Shown here: positions 25,231 through 33,195 of the stretch, one piece after another
Position numbering within the stretch: the first letter of the stretch is position 1
How the letters are laid out: each line of letters starts with the position of its first letter
Origin: Acidisoma sp. L85
Lineage (GTDB): Bacteria > Pseudomonadota > Alphaproteobacteria > Acetobacterales > Acetobacteraceae
NCBI RefSeq assembly: GCF_009765865.1
Contig: NZ_LMUQ01000011.1
Span: 1-36,348 of the forward strand
Direction of reading: 5' to 3'
DNA: 36,348 bases
The notes under the pieces: model-generated
Told to the model about the DNA's origin: nothing
Seen by the model: the letters and a program-made list of their open reading frames with translations, nothing else
The model's database searches: none
Made by a program: the position numbers and the translations under genes

Positions 25231-25724
25231 GACGGGGCGGGCCATACGTTTTTTGGATGTCGATGACCTGCCTCGGCACGACGGAGCTGGAGCGTGAGAC
25301 GCTTATTGTCGCGCACCAATTGGGCGTGTTCAACCACCACGGGATCGATCGGCGCGCATCTGGGGCCGCGCTTGACGGCCTTCAAGGCTTCATAGGCGCC
25401 AGCGTCACGTTGGCGGCGCCAGTCGGTCAGCGCCGACGAATAAAGCCCCTCGCGTCTCAAAATCCCGCCGGCGCCCCCCGGCCCCACGCGGTCGATCTCA
25501 CGGAGAATTCTGAGCTTGTCGGCAGCTGTGAACGTGCGCCGACGCGGACGGTCCTCAAGTTCGGGCGACGCTGCCGATGGCGCTGAAACCAGCGTCGGCC
25601 TAGGGCCATCCTCGTTTTCAGCGCCATCGGCAGCAAAGGGCTTTTCGGATGTCGTGCGGGGCATGACCATGTCGATGTTTCACCTGCGCCCTCAAGGCTA
25701 AACTTCCCGGACGTCAATGTCTCA

Positions 25725-25949
25725 TCGTCATTGGCACGGAGGGCCGCCCATCGCGCCGGCCGCTTGTGTTATGACTGCATTGCCGTTGTAGCCGCCGAAA
25801 CCAGACGATCGGTGTTGTTGAAGTTGTAAATGCCTTCTTGACCTCCTGCATGGCGACTGAAAGAGCTTTAGGCATCACTGACAGTTCGCGAAACAGGATG
25901 GAATTGCTCGCGCCGCCGACCAGCGTGCCGTTCCCAACTCCCGACGCAA
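25725..25949. other. Stretch between IS3 end and TetR gene
   Basis: No intact gene. On the minus strand a frame reads GVGNGTLVGGASNSILFREL, followed in a neighbouring frame by Asn/Asp-rich residues. It looks like a decayed secreted-protein fragment, but I cannot name a family. Confidence 0.3.
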
Positions 25950-26531
25950 TCACGCAGGTGGCGTCCTTGCTAGCAGCAGTGCCGCCTCGACGCCGCCTTC
26001 CAACATCCGTTCTGCGTTGGTGGCGCCCGTCACGGCGCGCGCTAACTGGAGGGTGCCAACCATGAGGGCGAAGATTGCGGTCGCGCGGCGACCGGCTACA
26101 GCGGAGTCGGCGTCTGGGAGCTGTGCTGCCAAAACAGAAATGTAGCTTTGTAACCCCTCCTCGTAGGCCTGCCGGGTTGGCGATGGCTGTCGAGCGATTT
26201 CCGGCAGCAAAGCCGCCGAAGGACATCCGCATGCTGGATTTCTGAGATGCTCACGACTCAGGTAGTTTCGGATTACGCCCTCAAGTTCGTGGCAGCCCCG
26301 CAGGCTTTCTTCAAGCCGATGTTGATGATCTCCGAGCGCGCTCGCAAGCGTCTCGCGAACAAGCTCTTCTTTGGACGCAAAGTGGGGGTAGAATGCGCCA
26401 TTGGTCAGGCCTGCTTCGGCCATGATTCCGGCGATCCCCGCAGCCGATATCCCTTCATGTCGGAACCGTTTCGAGGCCACCTCGAGAATGTGCTGTCGCG
26501 TTGCCGCTTTGTGTCCCTTCTCGAAACGCAT
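25950..26531 (-). CDS. TetR/AcrR-family transcriptional regulator (193 aa)
   Basis: The N-terminal HTH is HILEVASKRFRHEGISAAGI, then AGIMAEAGLTNGAFYPHFAS and KEELVRETL, the standard TetR recognition-helix pattern (LTxGAFYxHFxSKEEL). The C-terminal ligand domain is helical with CGCPSAALLPEIARQP, a form seen in the TetR_C_16/YP_-type subgroup with a conserved Cys-rich turn. ATG 26531 has GGAG about 8 nt upstream. It follows the amidase gene on the same strand after 17 bp, so it is probably co-transcribed with it and may regulate it. The inducer is unknown. Confidence 0.9.
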   Translation of the reverse strand: MRFEKGHKAATRQHILEVASKRFRHEGISAAGIAGIMAEAGLTNGAFYPHFASKEELVRETLASALGDHQHRLEESLRGCHELEGVIRNYLSREHLRNPACGCPSAALLPEIARQPSPTRQAYEEGLQSYISVLAAQLPDADSAVAGRRATAIFALMVGTLQLARAVTGATNAERMLEGGVEAALLLARTPPA

Positions 26532-26548
26532 AGTCTATTCTCCACCAT

Positions 26549-28015
26549 TCAATTCAGCCGGGCAGCCAAGACGCTTTCGATCCGGCGTGCAAGATTCAGG
26601 AGCGCCCGGTCACTGCCCACTGGCGCATCCAGCTCAAGGCCAATTGGGAGACCGCCCCGCGACAGGCCCACGGGAAGGCTGATGCCTGGCAGACCCAGAA
26701 AGCTCGCCACCACGGTGTGGTTCGCCAGCACCAGGTCGCTCACCGCGAGGCCGGCGATCGAAAAATTTGCCTGCTGATCGACCAGGGGAGCCGTGCAGGG
26801 CGTGGTCGGTTGCAAAATCGCCTGCACCCCGTGTTCGAGAAAAGCCGTGTCGAGACGACGCTGGATTTCCGGCCGGCTCACAGTCAGTGCGGCCTGATAG
26901 GTTTCGACCGAGGTCGCGCCACCGCCGTCCGGCATCACCATATAGCGCCACGCGCCCTGAAGTTCGGGCTTCAGACTATCGACGACCGCCTCGAAAGTGG
27001 TAGGAATATCATGTTGCCGAAGGAACTCAGACACAGCGCCCATCGTCTCATGGAAAAAGACGCTCCACGTGGCTGTTTGCGAAAGGGCGCCGAAATCATC
27101 GCCCAAGTCCACCTCGACTACCTCAGCGCCAGCACCCCGTAGCCTCTCCACCACTTCACGGAAGCGTGCATCGACATCCGGCTCGACAAGATCGAGAAAT
27201 TGCCGCGGCGCATAAGCCAGCCGAACATCCTTGACTCCAGCTGCAGCCGCGGAGAGTCCCGAAGACCGCTCGCCGGTGACGACCTGGTCTATAAGAGCGC
27301 AATCCTCGACGTTGCGGGCGATCACGCCCGTCGTATCGAGTGTATGCGAGATCGGCGCCACGCCGGCTGTGGGCCACCGCCTGGTCGTCGGCTTGAAACC
27401 GACCACGCCGCACAGTGATGCGGGCACGCGGATCGATCCGATCGTGTCGCCGCCCAAAGACGCGGGCACGATGCCGGCGGCTACGGATGCGGCAGAGCCA
27501 CTGGACGAACCGCCCGATATGCGACCAGGTGAGACCGGATTCTTCACCTGACCATAGCGGTCATTATGGCCGGTAAGCCCGAAAGACATCTCGACGAGGT
27601 TATTCTTACCGAACACCAGAGCACCCGCACCTTTGATCGCGCGAACAGCGTCCGCATCTTCGCGCGGGACGAAAAAGGCCAGCGATTCCAGGCCGAGGCT
27701 GGTGGGAATGCCTTTCGTCAAATAGCTATCCTTGATCCCGATCGGTACGCCCAAGAGCGGGGACGACGACCCGGCCGCCCTCGCCTCGTCCGCTTCGCGC
27801 GCCGCGTTGAGGACTGCGGTCTCGTCGATAGTGATGAAGGCGTTAAGATTGGCCTGCAACCGCGCGTTTCGCAACAGGGCGGTGGCGTAAACCTCAGAGG
27901 TGATTTCGCCGCTTCGGATCGCTTGGGCGGCTGCCGCGACCCCGAGTGAGGTAACGTCCGGTTCCTTGGGCGGTGCAGTGCGGCTGGAGATCGTAGTTGT
28001 TGCCGTGTTGGTCAT
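26549..28015 (-). CDS. Amidase-signature family hydrolase (488 aa)
   Basis: The enzyme hydrolyses a C-N amide bond through a Ser-cisSer-Lys triad. The lysine is Lys95 in GVPIGIKDSYLT, the cis-Ser region is GRISGGSSSGSAASVAAG (168-180), and the nucleophile is Ser194 in GGDTIGSIRVPAS. The length is typical of bacterial amidases. The chosen start is ATG 28015 (MTNTATTTISS), with GAGGAATT just upstream, rather than the ATG 7 codons earlier. No signal peptide. It precedes the TetR gene by 17 bp. The subclass (amide, urea, allophanate or indoleacetamide type) cannot be assigned from sequence alone. Confidence 0.9.
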   Translation of the reverse strand: MTNTATTTISSRTAPPKEPDVTSLGVAAAAQAIRSGEITSEVYATALLRNARLQANLNAFITIDETAVLNAAREADEARAAGSSSPLLGVPIGIKDSYLTKGIPTSLGLESLAFFVPREDADAVRAIKGAGALVFGKNNLVEMSFGLTGHNDRYGQVKNPVSPGRISGGSSSGSAASVAAGIVPASLGGDTIGSIRVPASLCGVVGFKPTTRRWPTAGVAPISHTLDTTGVIARNVEDCALIDQVVTGERSSGLSAAAAGVKDVRLAYAPRQFLDLVEPDVDARFREVVERLRGAGAEVVEVDLGDDFGALSQTATWSVFFHETMGAVSEFLRQHDIPTTFEAVVDSLKPELQGAWRYMVMPDGGGATSVETYQAALTVSRPEIQRRLDTAFLEHGVQAILQPTTPCTAPLVDQQANFSIAGLAVSDLVLANHTVVASFLGLPGISLPVGLSRGGLPIGLELDAPVGSDRALLNLARRIESVLAARLN

Positions 28016-28222
28016 AATTCCTCGCAAAAGTTGCAACCAGTCATTTCAGGGTCGCTGTGGGTCGCTAGCGGGCTTCTTCGGGCGCAAAGGAAAACGAGTT
28101 CGCATGACGACGGATACGTCCGGCATGCGGTGCGCCAAAATGCGCAGGAAACATCAGGTTTCATATGTTCTTCTCAACCTGCCGGGTGGCACTGAAAGCG
28201 CGACGTCGCTGAAACTAGGCGG
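28016..28222. other. Amidase upstream region
   Basis: This 207-bp gap lies between the MATE stop and the amidase start on the minus strand, and should hold the amidase promoter. I see no convincing -35/-10 pair or operator. Confidence 0.3.
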
Positions 28223-29707
28223 TCAAGACGACCGCGCCTTCGCGCCGGCGTTGTTAGCAGCGGTACGCCACAATGCACCGGACAGCGCTGCGGCCGCGCA
28301 TATGGTGGCTGCGGTGATCAAAGCGACCGCGACGAGTACAAAAAGTCCTGCTGCGGGAAAGCCGAATATAGCGACGGCGAGCCATCCTCCCCCGGCCGCG
28401 ATCACTAGCCGGATCGCTCCAGCGAGGAATATCCAACCCATACGGCCGCTGCCCTGCGCCGCGAAACCAAGCGCGAAAGTGATGCCATTGGCGGCGTAGA
28501 GAGGCGCGACGATCCGAAAATACAGCGATCCCGTCTCCAGGACAGCGCCGTCATGGGTAAACAGGCCGATCCAAAGCCAGGGAAAGATCGCGACCAAGAG
28601 GCCTACCGTCTCTGTGAAAGTCACGCTGACGACGGTCCCGAACCATGCGATTCTCTTCGCCCGCGCGATGTTGCCGGCGCCGATATTGGTGCCCACCATG
28701 GTCAGCACGGCCGTTCCCAGGCCGAACAGTATGGGAATGAGCACGTAGTCGAGCCGCGATGCCGTGCCGTAGCCACCGATCGCAGCGACACCGAACCGGC
28801 CAACGGCCGCCGTGACGAGCAGCACCATCAGATTCAATTGGATCGTGTTCAGGGCGGCAAGAAGACCGACCTTAAGAATGTCGCGGAACAACGACCAGCG
28901 CAGTCGATCGAGCAACAGGCGTAGGCCCGATCGCCCGATCGCCATGTATCGCACCATCACGGCTGCGGCCGCACAGTAGTAGAGCGTGACGGCAATGCCG
29001 GCGCCAGCGACTCCGAAGCCTGGAAACGGCCCGACGCCGAAGATGAGTGCCGGCGAGAGGGGCACGAGCACCGCAGCGCCGATAAATGTCACCAATGCCG
29101 GAACCCGCACGTTGCCGATACCTCGGAGTGCGGCGGACAGAAGATTGACGACCCAGATCGGCACTGCCGAGAGGAAGATGAAGTCCGAGTACACCAGTGC
29201 CGAGTGTAGAGCCTCGCCAGTTCCGCCTAACGCCCGGTAGAGAGGGCTGCCAAATCCGATGGCGAGGACCGAAAACAGCATGCCGAAGACTACGGCGATC
29301 ACGAGCGTATGCAGGACAAGGGCGTTCGCGTCCTCATGTCTGCCGGCGCCCGCGGCCCGTGCCACGGCGGAGGCCACCCCGCCGCCGATCCCTCCGGCGG
29401 CCATCATCGTCATCAGCATCCAGACGGGAAATACCAGCGCGACGCCGACCAGCGCATGGGTGCCGAGACGCGATACGTAAAAGGTCTCTGCGACATTCAC
29501 GAGAGTCTGTGCGACGAGAACGCCGATTGTCGGCAGCGCAAGCCGCATCATTATCTTGAAGATTGGGCCGTGTAGCATGGCCTCGCGCACCTGAAGTTTG
29601 GCCGCGCCATGCATATTCTTGGCGGTCCCACGTGTGGCTTTCGCATCAACGGACGCGTCGGCACTATTCGGCGCTGATTTGGCGCCTTCATTCATTCCGA
29701 TACTCAT
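28223..29707 (-). CDS. MATE-family multidrug/toxin exporter (494 aa)
   Basis: This is a twelve-helix inner-membrane antiporter (H+ or Na+ driven) of the MATE/DinF type. After a hydrophilic N-terminus of about 45 residues the first helices read MMRLALPTIGVLVAQTLVNV and TFYVSRLGTHALVGVALVFP. The internal repeat starts ILKVGLLAALNTIQLNLMVL, with a family-typical GGYGTASRLDYVLIPILFGL segment. ATG 29707 is used; an in-frame ATG lies 4 codons later. A palindromic element about 110 bp upstream (29817-29853) is a likely operator. Substrates are not predictable. Confidence 0.9.
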   Translation of the reverse strand: MSIGMNEGAKSAPNSADASVDAKATRGTAKNMHGAAKLQVREAMLHGPIFKIMMRLALPTIGVLVAQTLVNVAETFYVSRLGTHALVGVALVFPVWMLMTMMAAGGIGGGVASAVARAAGAGRHEDANALVLHTLVIAVVFGMLFSVLAIGFGSPLYRALGGTGEALHSALVYSDFIFLSAVPIWVVNLLSAALRGIGNVRVPALVTFIGAAVLVPLSPALIFGVGPFPGFGVAGAGIAVTLYYCAAAAVMVRYMAIGRSGLRLLLDRLRWSLFRDILKVGLLAALNTIQLNLMVLLVTAAVGRFGVAAIGGYGTASRLDYVLIPILFGLGTAVLTMVGTNIGAGNIARAKRIAWFGTVVSVTFTETVGLLVAIFPWLWIGLFTHDGAVLETGSLYFRIVAPLYAANGITFALGFAAQGSGRMGWIFLAGAIRLVIAAGGGWLAVAIFGFPAAGLFVLVAVALITAATICAAAALSGALWRTAANNAGAKARSS

Positions 29708-29816
29708 TGGATGCGCTTAAGCCTCAAGCGTGTTTCAGCTTCGAGGAAGAAACCGAACGCATTCGCTCTCCTCCTTGGCAACGACCCGACATTTCGGGAT
29801 CGAAGTGAACGCCTTT

Positions 29817-29853
29817 GCATTATGGTCATAATGCACGATTACGACCATAATGC
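29817..29853. promoter_or_regulatory. Palindromic operator candidate upstream of the MATE gene
   Basis: GCATTATG (29817-29824) and CATAATGC (29827-29834) are perfect inverted arms with a 2-bp spacer. A further CATAATGC arm occurs at 29846-29853, spaced 19 bp from the previous copy. On the minus strand TTGCAT and ATTATG, 17 nt apart, resemble a -35/-10 pair inside the array. Such an arrangement suits a dimeric repressor of the MarR or TetR type. Confidence 0.5.
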
Positions 29854-30028
29854 AAATTCGGTCATTCCTTCCAGCAATGCAATAAAAGCATGGGCCAGTC
29901 AGCCCCGTCGGCTTTCAGCCGACCTGGCCCCTTCGTGCTGCCGCCGAGTGCCGAGGATTATCCGGCGTGATAGTTCCGAGCAGTTGGAGTTCGTCGAGAC
30001 AGTCCGCAGCCCAGATAAATCCGGACCA
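29854..30028. repeat. Region 3' of the GNAT gene with a 7-bp stem-loop
   Basis: GTCGGCT (29907-29913) and AGCCGAC (29917-29923) form a stem with a 3-nt loop; GCCAG/CTGGC arms further out could extend it. It lies about 105 nt beyond the GNAT stop codon, with no T-run, so a terminator role is uncertain. No gene is recognised in this stretch. Confidence 0.4.
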
Positions 30029-30484
30029 TCAACCGGCCGCGACGCCCCGGTCCAATATCATCCAATTACTATTTGCCTCGCCCGGCCGGAATCCGTAGCG
30101 AGCATATAGTCCATGTGCATCCGCGGTTGTGAGCGTCCAGAGCGAGACAGTCGCGAGTTCGGGATGTGCCAGGATTGTTTCCACCAGTGCCTTGCCGAGA
30201 CCAAGCCCGCGCGAGGCCGGCTGGATAACGACATCGCCGAGATGAGCGCGAAAGGCGTAGTCGGTTAGCAGCCGGGCACAGCCGACCTGCGTCCCGTCGA
30301 TACTGTAGATGCCGAAGCACAGGCAATTGGCCCAGCTGCGCTCGGTCAGGGCGCGCGACCTGCCGATAGCCCAATAGGCGTCGGCCAACGCGCCATGGAC
30401 GAATTCCATGTCGAGACGCTCGCGGTCGTCGCTAATAACATAGCCGTTCGACAGACTGACCGCGTGCACCTGCGGCTTCACCAA
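30029..30484 (-). CDS. GNAT-family N-acetyltransferase (151 aa)
   Basis: The acetyl-CoA binding core is recognisable: GCARLLTDYAFRAHLGDVVI (β4 strand region), QPASRGLGLGKALVETIL (motif A, R/QxxGxG/A pyrophosphate loop) and SLWTLTTADAHGLYARYGF (motif B). It resembles the AttT/YitI-like small cytosolic acetyltransferases. The frame begins with TTG 30484 and GTG 30481; neither has a clear ribosome-binding site. It lies 55 bp after the helicase gene on the same strand and may be co-transcribed. The acceptor substrate is unknown. Confidence 0.87.
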   Translation of the reverse strand: MVKPQVHAVSLSNGYVISDDRERLDMEFVHGALADAYWAIGRSRALTERSWANCLCFGIYSIDGTQVGCARLLTDYAFRAHLGDVVIQPASRGLGLGKALVETILAHPELATVSLWTLTTADAHGLYARYGFRPGEANSNWMILDRGVAAG

Positions 30485-30539
30485 GGTTGAAATGGAGCCA
30501 GCTTTTGGACAGGAAGCCCGGCCACGACGTTAACCCGTC

Positions 30540-32612
30540 TCACCGCCACATGCCGCGCATACGCGCGCCGACGTCGATCCGGACCTGGCTGATCGCCGCT
30601 TGTCTTGCCACCTCGGTCGCAAGAATTGGCCAGGTGACGCTCTCGAACAGCGGCAGCAGATTGCCCGGGATGAACCGCGTGCGGGAGGCGTAGACATGGC
30701 GGTCGCCCATCGAAGCTTGGCCATGGGTGAAAAAACGGCGCGGTGTGACGAGATTCAGCGTGTCCTTGGCCCGCGTCATGGCGACGTAGAGCAGCCGCCG
30801 CTCCTCCTCGATCTCCGCCGTCGTTCCGGTTCCGAGGTCCGACGGTATGCAGCCATCCACCACGTTGAGCACGAAGACCGACTTCCATTCCTGTCCTTTT
30901 GCCGAATGGATGGTCGAGAGGCTCAGGTAATCCTCGTCCAACAGCGGTACACCGGCCTGATCGCTGGTGGCGTCCGGTGGATCGAGCGTGAGGTCAGTTA
31001 GAAAGCGCGTGCGGGACGCATAGCCGGCCGCGATCTGCTCGAGCTGCAGCAGATCGGTCTGCCGAATAGCGGGTTCTTCGTGCATCCGCTCGAGATGGGG
31101 CGTGTACCAGAGCCGCGCGTAGCCAATTTCCGCCGGCCAGCCCGCCTTACCCGACCGGAGTTGCAAAACAGTGGTCACGAGGTCCGTCCACCCCTTACCC
31201 GCTCGGGGCGGGGCGGTGATCTCCGCCAGCGCGCCAATTGGATCAACCTGATCCGCCATCGCCTCCAGCACACGTTGCGCTGATGTTGGGCCGATGCCGG
31301 GCAGCAGCTGCAGGACACGGAAACCGGCCACTTGGTCTCGCGGGTTCTCCACGAAACGTAGCAGCGCCAACAGATCCTTGACGTGCGCCGTGTCGAGGAA
31401 TTTGAGGCCACCAAATTTGACAAAGGGGATGTTGCGACGGGTCAGCTCGATTTCGAGAGGTCCGCTGTGACTTGATGTGCGGAACAACACGGCCTGGTGT
31501 TTCAGCTCTGTGCCCCCTTCCCTGTTCTCCAGCACGCGGTCGACCACGTAGCGAGCCTGATCAGCCTCGTCGCGGACGCTGACGAGTTCCGGCAATTCAC
31601 CCGATTGTCTCTCGGTCCAAAGGTTTTTAGTGAATCGCTCCGCGGCAAGGCCAATTACACCATTGGCGGCCGCGAGAATGGGCTGTGTCGAGCGGTAGTT
31701 TCGATCCAAGGTGATGATGGTGGCGGCCGGGCTGAACTGGCTGGGGAAATCGAGAATGTTGCGAACTGTCGCCGCGCGGAACGCATAGATGGATTGAGCG
31801 TCGTCCCCCACAACGGTCAGGCCCGCGCCCTCGGGCTTCAAAGCCATGAGGATGCTGGATTGGAGGCGATTGGTATCCTGGTATTCGTCCACGAGCACGT
31901 GATCGAAGCGCGCGCCGATATGGGATGCCAAGGCGGGCTCGCCGGCCATCTGCGCCCAATAAAGCAGTAGGTCGTCGTAATCGAGCACGCCTTGCGCCTG
32001 CTTGGCCTCAACGTAGCTCGCGAACAGCTCCCGCAGCTGCGTCTCCCAGGCGGCGCACCAGGGGAAGTGTCCCTTCAACACGGTCTCCAGCGGCGTCTCA
32101 GCGTTGACGGCTCGGGAGTAGATCGCCAAGCAAGTACCCTTGGTGGGAAATCGACTTTCCGTCTGGGAAAACCCGAGCCGATGACGAAACAGGTTCATCA
32201 GGTCGGATGAATCCTGCCGGTCATGGATCGTGAAATTGGGTTGCAGCCCAATCTGCTCAGCGTACTCCCGTAGTAATCTGGCGCCGATCGCGTGGAAGGT
32301 CCCGGCCCAGGAGAGTGCGTCCGACATAATGCCTGCTTTGGAGCCGAGAACCTTCAAACAGATGCTCTCGACACGCCGGCTCATCTCAGACGCGGCGCGG
32401 CGGGAAAAGGTCATCAGCAGAATGCGGCGGGGATCCACGCCGCTGACGATCAGATTGGCGACCCGATGGGCCAGGGTATTCGTCTTGCCCGATCCCGCTC
32501 CGGCGATGACGAGGAGCGGCCCTGCCAGGTCGCCAGCGTTCTCGCCGCCGATACCATGATCTACGGCCCGACGCTGCTCGGTATTTAATTTGGCGAGATG
32601 GTCGAGAGGCAT
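30540..32612 (-). CDS. UvrD/Rep-type superfamily 1 DNA helicase (690 aa)
   Basis: This is an ATP-dependent 3'-5' DNA helicase. The motifs in order are: Q-motif region LNTEQRRAVDH; Walker A VIAGAGSGKTNTLAHR (about 35-50); Ia LMTFSRRAASEM; II LVDEYQDTNRLQ; III VVGDDAQSIYAFRAA; IV LDRNYRSTQPIL; V STIHSAKGQEWKSVFVLNVV; VI RRLLYVAMTRAKDTLNLV. At 690 aa it is close to Rep/UvrD/PcrA, slightly short at the C-terminus. All key residues are present and the frame is uninterrupted. ATG 32612 lacks a strong ribosome-binding site. It may be an accessory helicase paralogue; a role in repair or element maintenance cannot be told apart from sequence. Confidence 0.93.
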   Translation of the reverse strand: MPLDHLAKLNTEQRRAVDHGIGGENAGDLAGPLLVIAGAGSGKTNTLAHRVANLIVSGVDPRRILLMTFSRRAASEMSRRVESICLKVLGSKAGIMSDALSWAGTFHAIGARLLREYAEQIGLQPNFTIHDRQDSSDLMNLFRHRLGFSQTESRFPTKGTCLAIYSRAVNAETPLETVLKGHFPWCAAWETQLRELFASYVEAKQAQGVLDYDDLLLYWAQMAGEPALASHIGARFDHVLVDEYQDTNRLQSSILMALKPEGAGLTVVGDDAQSIYAFRAATVRNILDFPSQFSPAATIITLDRNYRSTQPILAAANGVIGLAAERFTKNLWTERQSGELPELVSVRDEADQARYVVDRVLENREGGTELKHQAVLFRTSSHSGPLEIELTRRNIPFVKFGGLKFLDTAHVKDLLALLRFVENPRDQVAGFRVLQLLPGIGPTSAQRVLEAMADQVDPIGALAEITAPPRAGKGWTDLVTTVLQLRSGKAGWPAEIGYARLWYTPHLERMHEEPAIRQTDLLQLEQIAAGYASRTRFLTDLTLDPPDATSDQAGVPLLDEDYLSLSTIHSAKGQEWKSVFVLNVVDGCIPSDLGTGTTAEIEEERRLLYVAMTRAKDTLNLVTPRRFFTHGQASMGDRHVYASRTRFIPGNLLPLFESVTWPILATEVARQAAISQVRIDVGARMRGMWR

Positions 32613-32879
32613 CTATGCGCACCGGCGGTCAAAGGGACCGCAATCAACCATGTTTCTCGTTTTGTTCACAAGGGCGCTGTTGGGGCGGTCCATTCCGGCG
32701 TGCCGATGCATGCTTCAATTGACGCTGCTCGCTTGCTGGCAAACGAAAACGGCAAGATGAACGAAGCGCTCCCGCCAATCCTTCAGGAGCGTGCACTCCT
32801 AATCTCTTGACCGCGGCCTGCCGCCCGCGTCAGTCTTCTGGACTGTCTCCCAAGAGGTGAAATCGGGAGCTGCGTGGCA

Positions 32880-33195
32880 ATGGAAGACAACAAGCCGATT
32901 GCGCTGAACGTCCTAGGGGAACTTTCATCGACCGCGATTCGTCCGTCGGCTCCCGCTACTTCGTGCCGGGTAACGTCCGGCATAATCCAACCATTTCCGA
33001 TGGCCCCGGGACGATCGCGGCGATGATTGCGGGCTTCCCCGCCAATTTCCAATATGAACCAGGCATGGCTGTGGCGGACGGCGACCTGGTAATGGTGCAG
33101 GGCCGCTACACGGGGTGGGGTCCAAAGCCGATGATCGCCGCATCTTCCGGATAGCAACGGGCAAGTCGTGAGCACTGGGACGTGATGCATAAGCA
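32880..33195 (+). pseudogene. SnoaL-like protein, several frameshifts
   Basis: ATG 32880 starts MEDNKPIALNVLGEL. A missing base near 32925 shifts the frame to FIDRDSSVGSRYFVPGNVRH, continuing NPTISDGPGTIAAMIAGFPA and VADGDLVMVQGRYTGWGPKP. More indels near 33140 and 33165 separate IFRIATGK and the ending HWDVM. The pattern 'VxGRYTGWGP...DIFRI..GK..EHWDV' is typical of SnoaL-like NTF2-fold proteins (often annotated as nuclear transport factor 2 family). Its end runs directly into the TetR pseudogene. Confidence 0.72.

Larger units (their letters stand above)
23872..25248 (+). mobile_element. IS110-family (IS1111-group) insertion sequence, 1377 bp
   Basis: Subterminal inverted repeats ATGGCCCGCCCC (23879-23890) and GGGGCGGGCCAT (25234-25245) are perfect 12-mers. 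Outside them lie 7 nt on the left (TTATGGG) and 3 nt on the right (ACG), the arrangement described for the IS1111 group. The transposase gene is at 23961-24990, with a short 5' leader and a long 3' non-coding region. The insertion lies in a run of T: removal leaves CCAC-T8-GGAT and restores the expected IS3 ORFA coding sequence. A TT pair appears to be the shared core dinucleotide. Confidence 0.8.
23822..25670 (-). pseudogene. IS3-family ORFA, frameshifted and split by nested insertion
   Basis: The N-terminal part, from ATG 25670, has the helix-turn-helix RRTFTAADKLRILREIDRVG, then GGILRREGLYSSALTDWRRQ and a leucine-zipper-like segment (VVEHAQLVRDNKRLTLQLRR). An extra G near 25270 shifts the frame before VIDIQK. 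The gene is then split at a run of T/A by the IS110-family element. The missing end, VASLLGLPIVSDEES with its TGA, is found on the far side at 23822-23869. Joining the halves restores QKKVASLLG, as expected for this family. Confidence 0.8.
22790..25724 (-). mobile_element. IS3-family element, interrupted by an IS110-family element
   Basis: The left tip TGAGACAGCCGG (22790) and the right tip, read inwards from 25724, TGAGACATTGACG, form terminal inverted repeats that continue with TTAAGC-TTGAACGGCG versus TTTAGCCTTGAGGGCG. Transposase genes ORFA (starting 25670) and ORFB (starting 23822) are read leftwards. A 1377-bp IS110-family element sits inside the end of ORFA at 23872-25248; without it the IS3 is about 1.56 kb. 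No target duplication is seen (GAAAG before, TCGTC after), which suggests a rearrangement after insertion. Both genes also carry frameshifts, so the element is dead. Confidence 0.75.
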
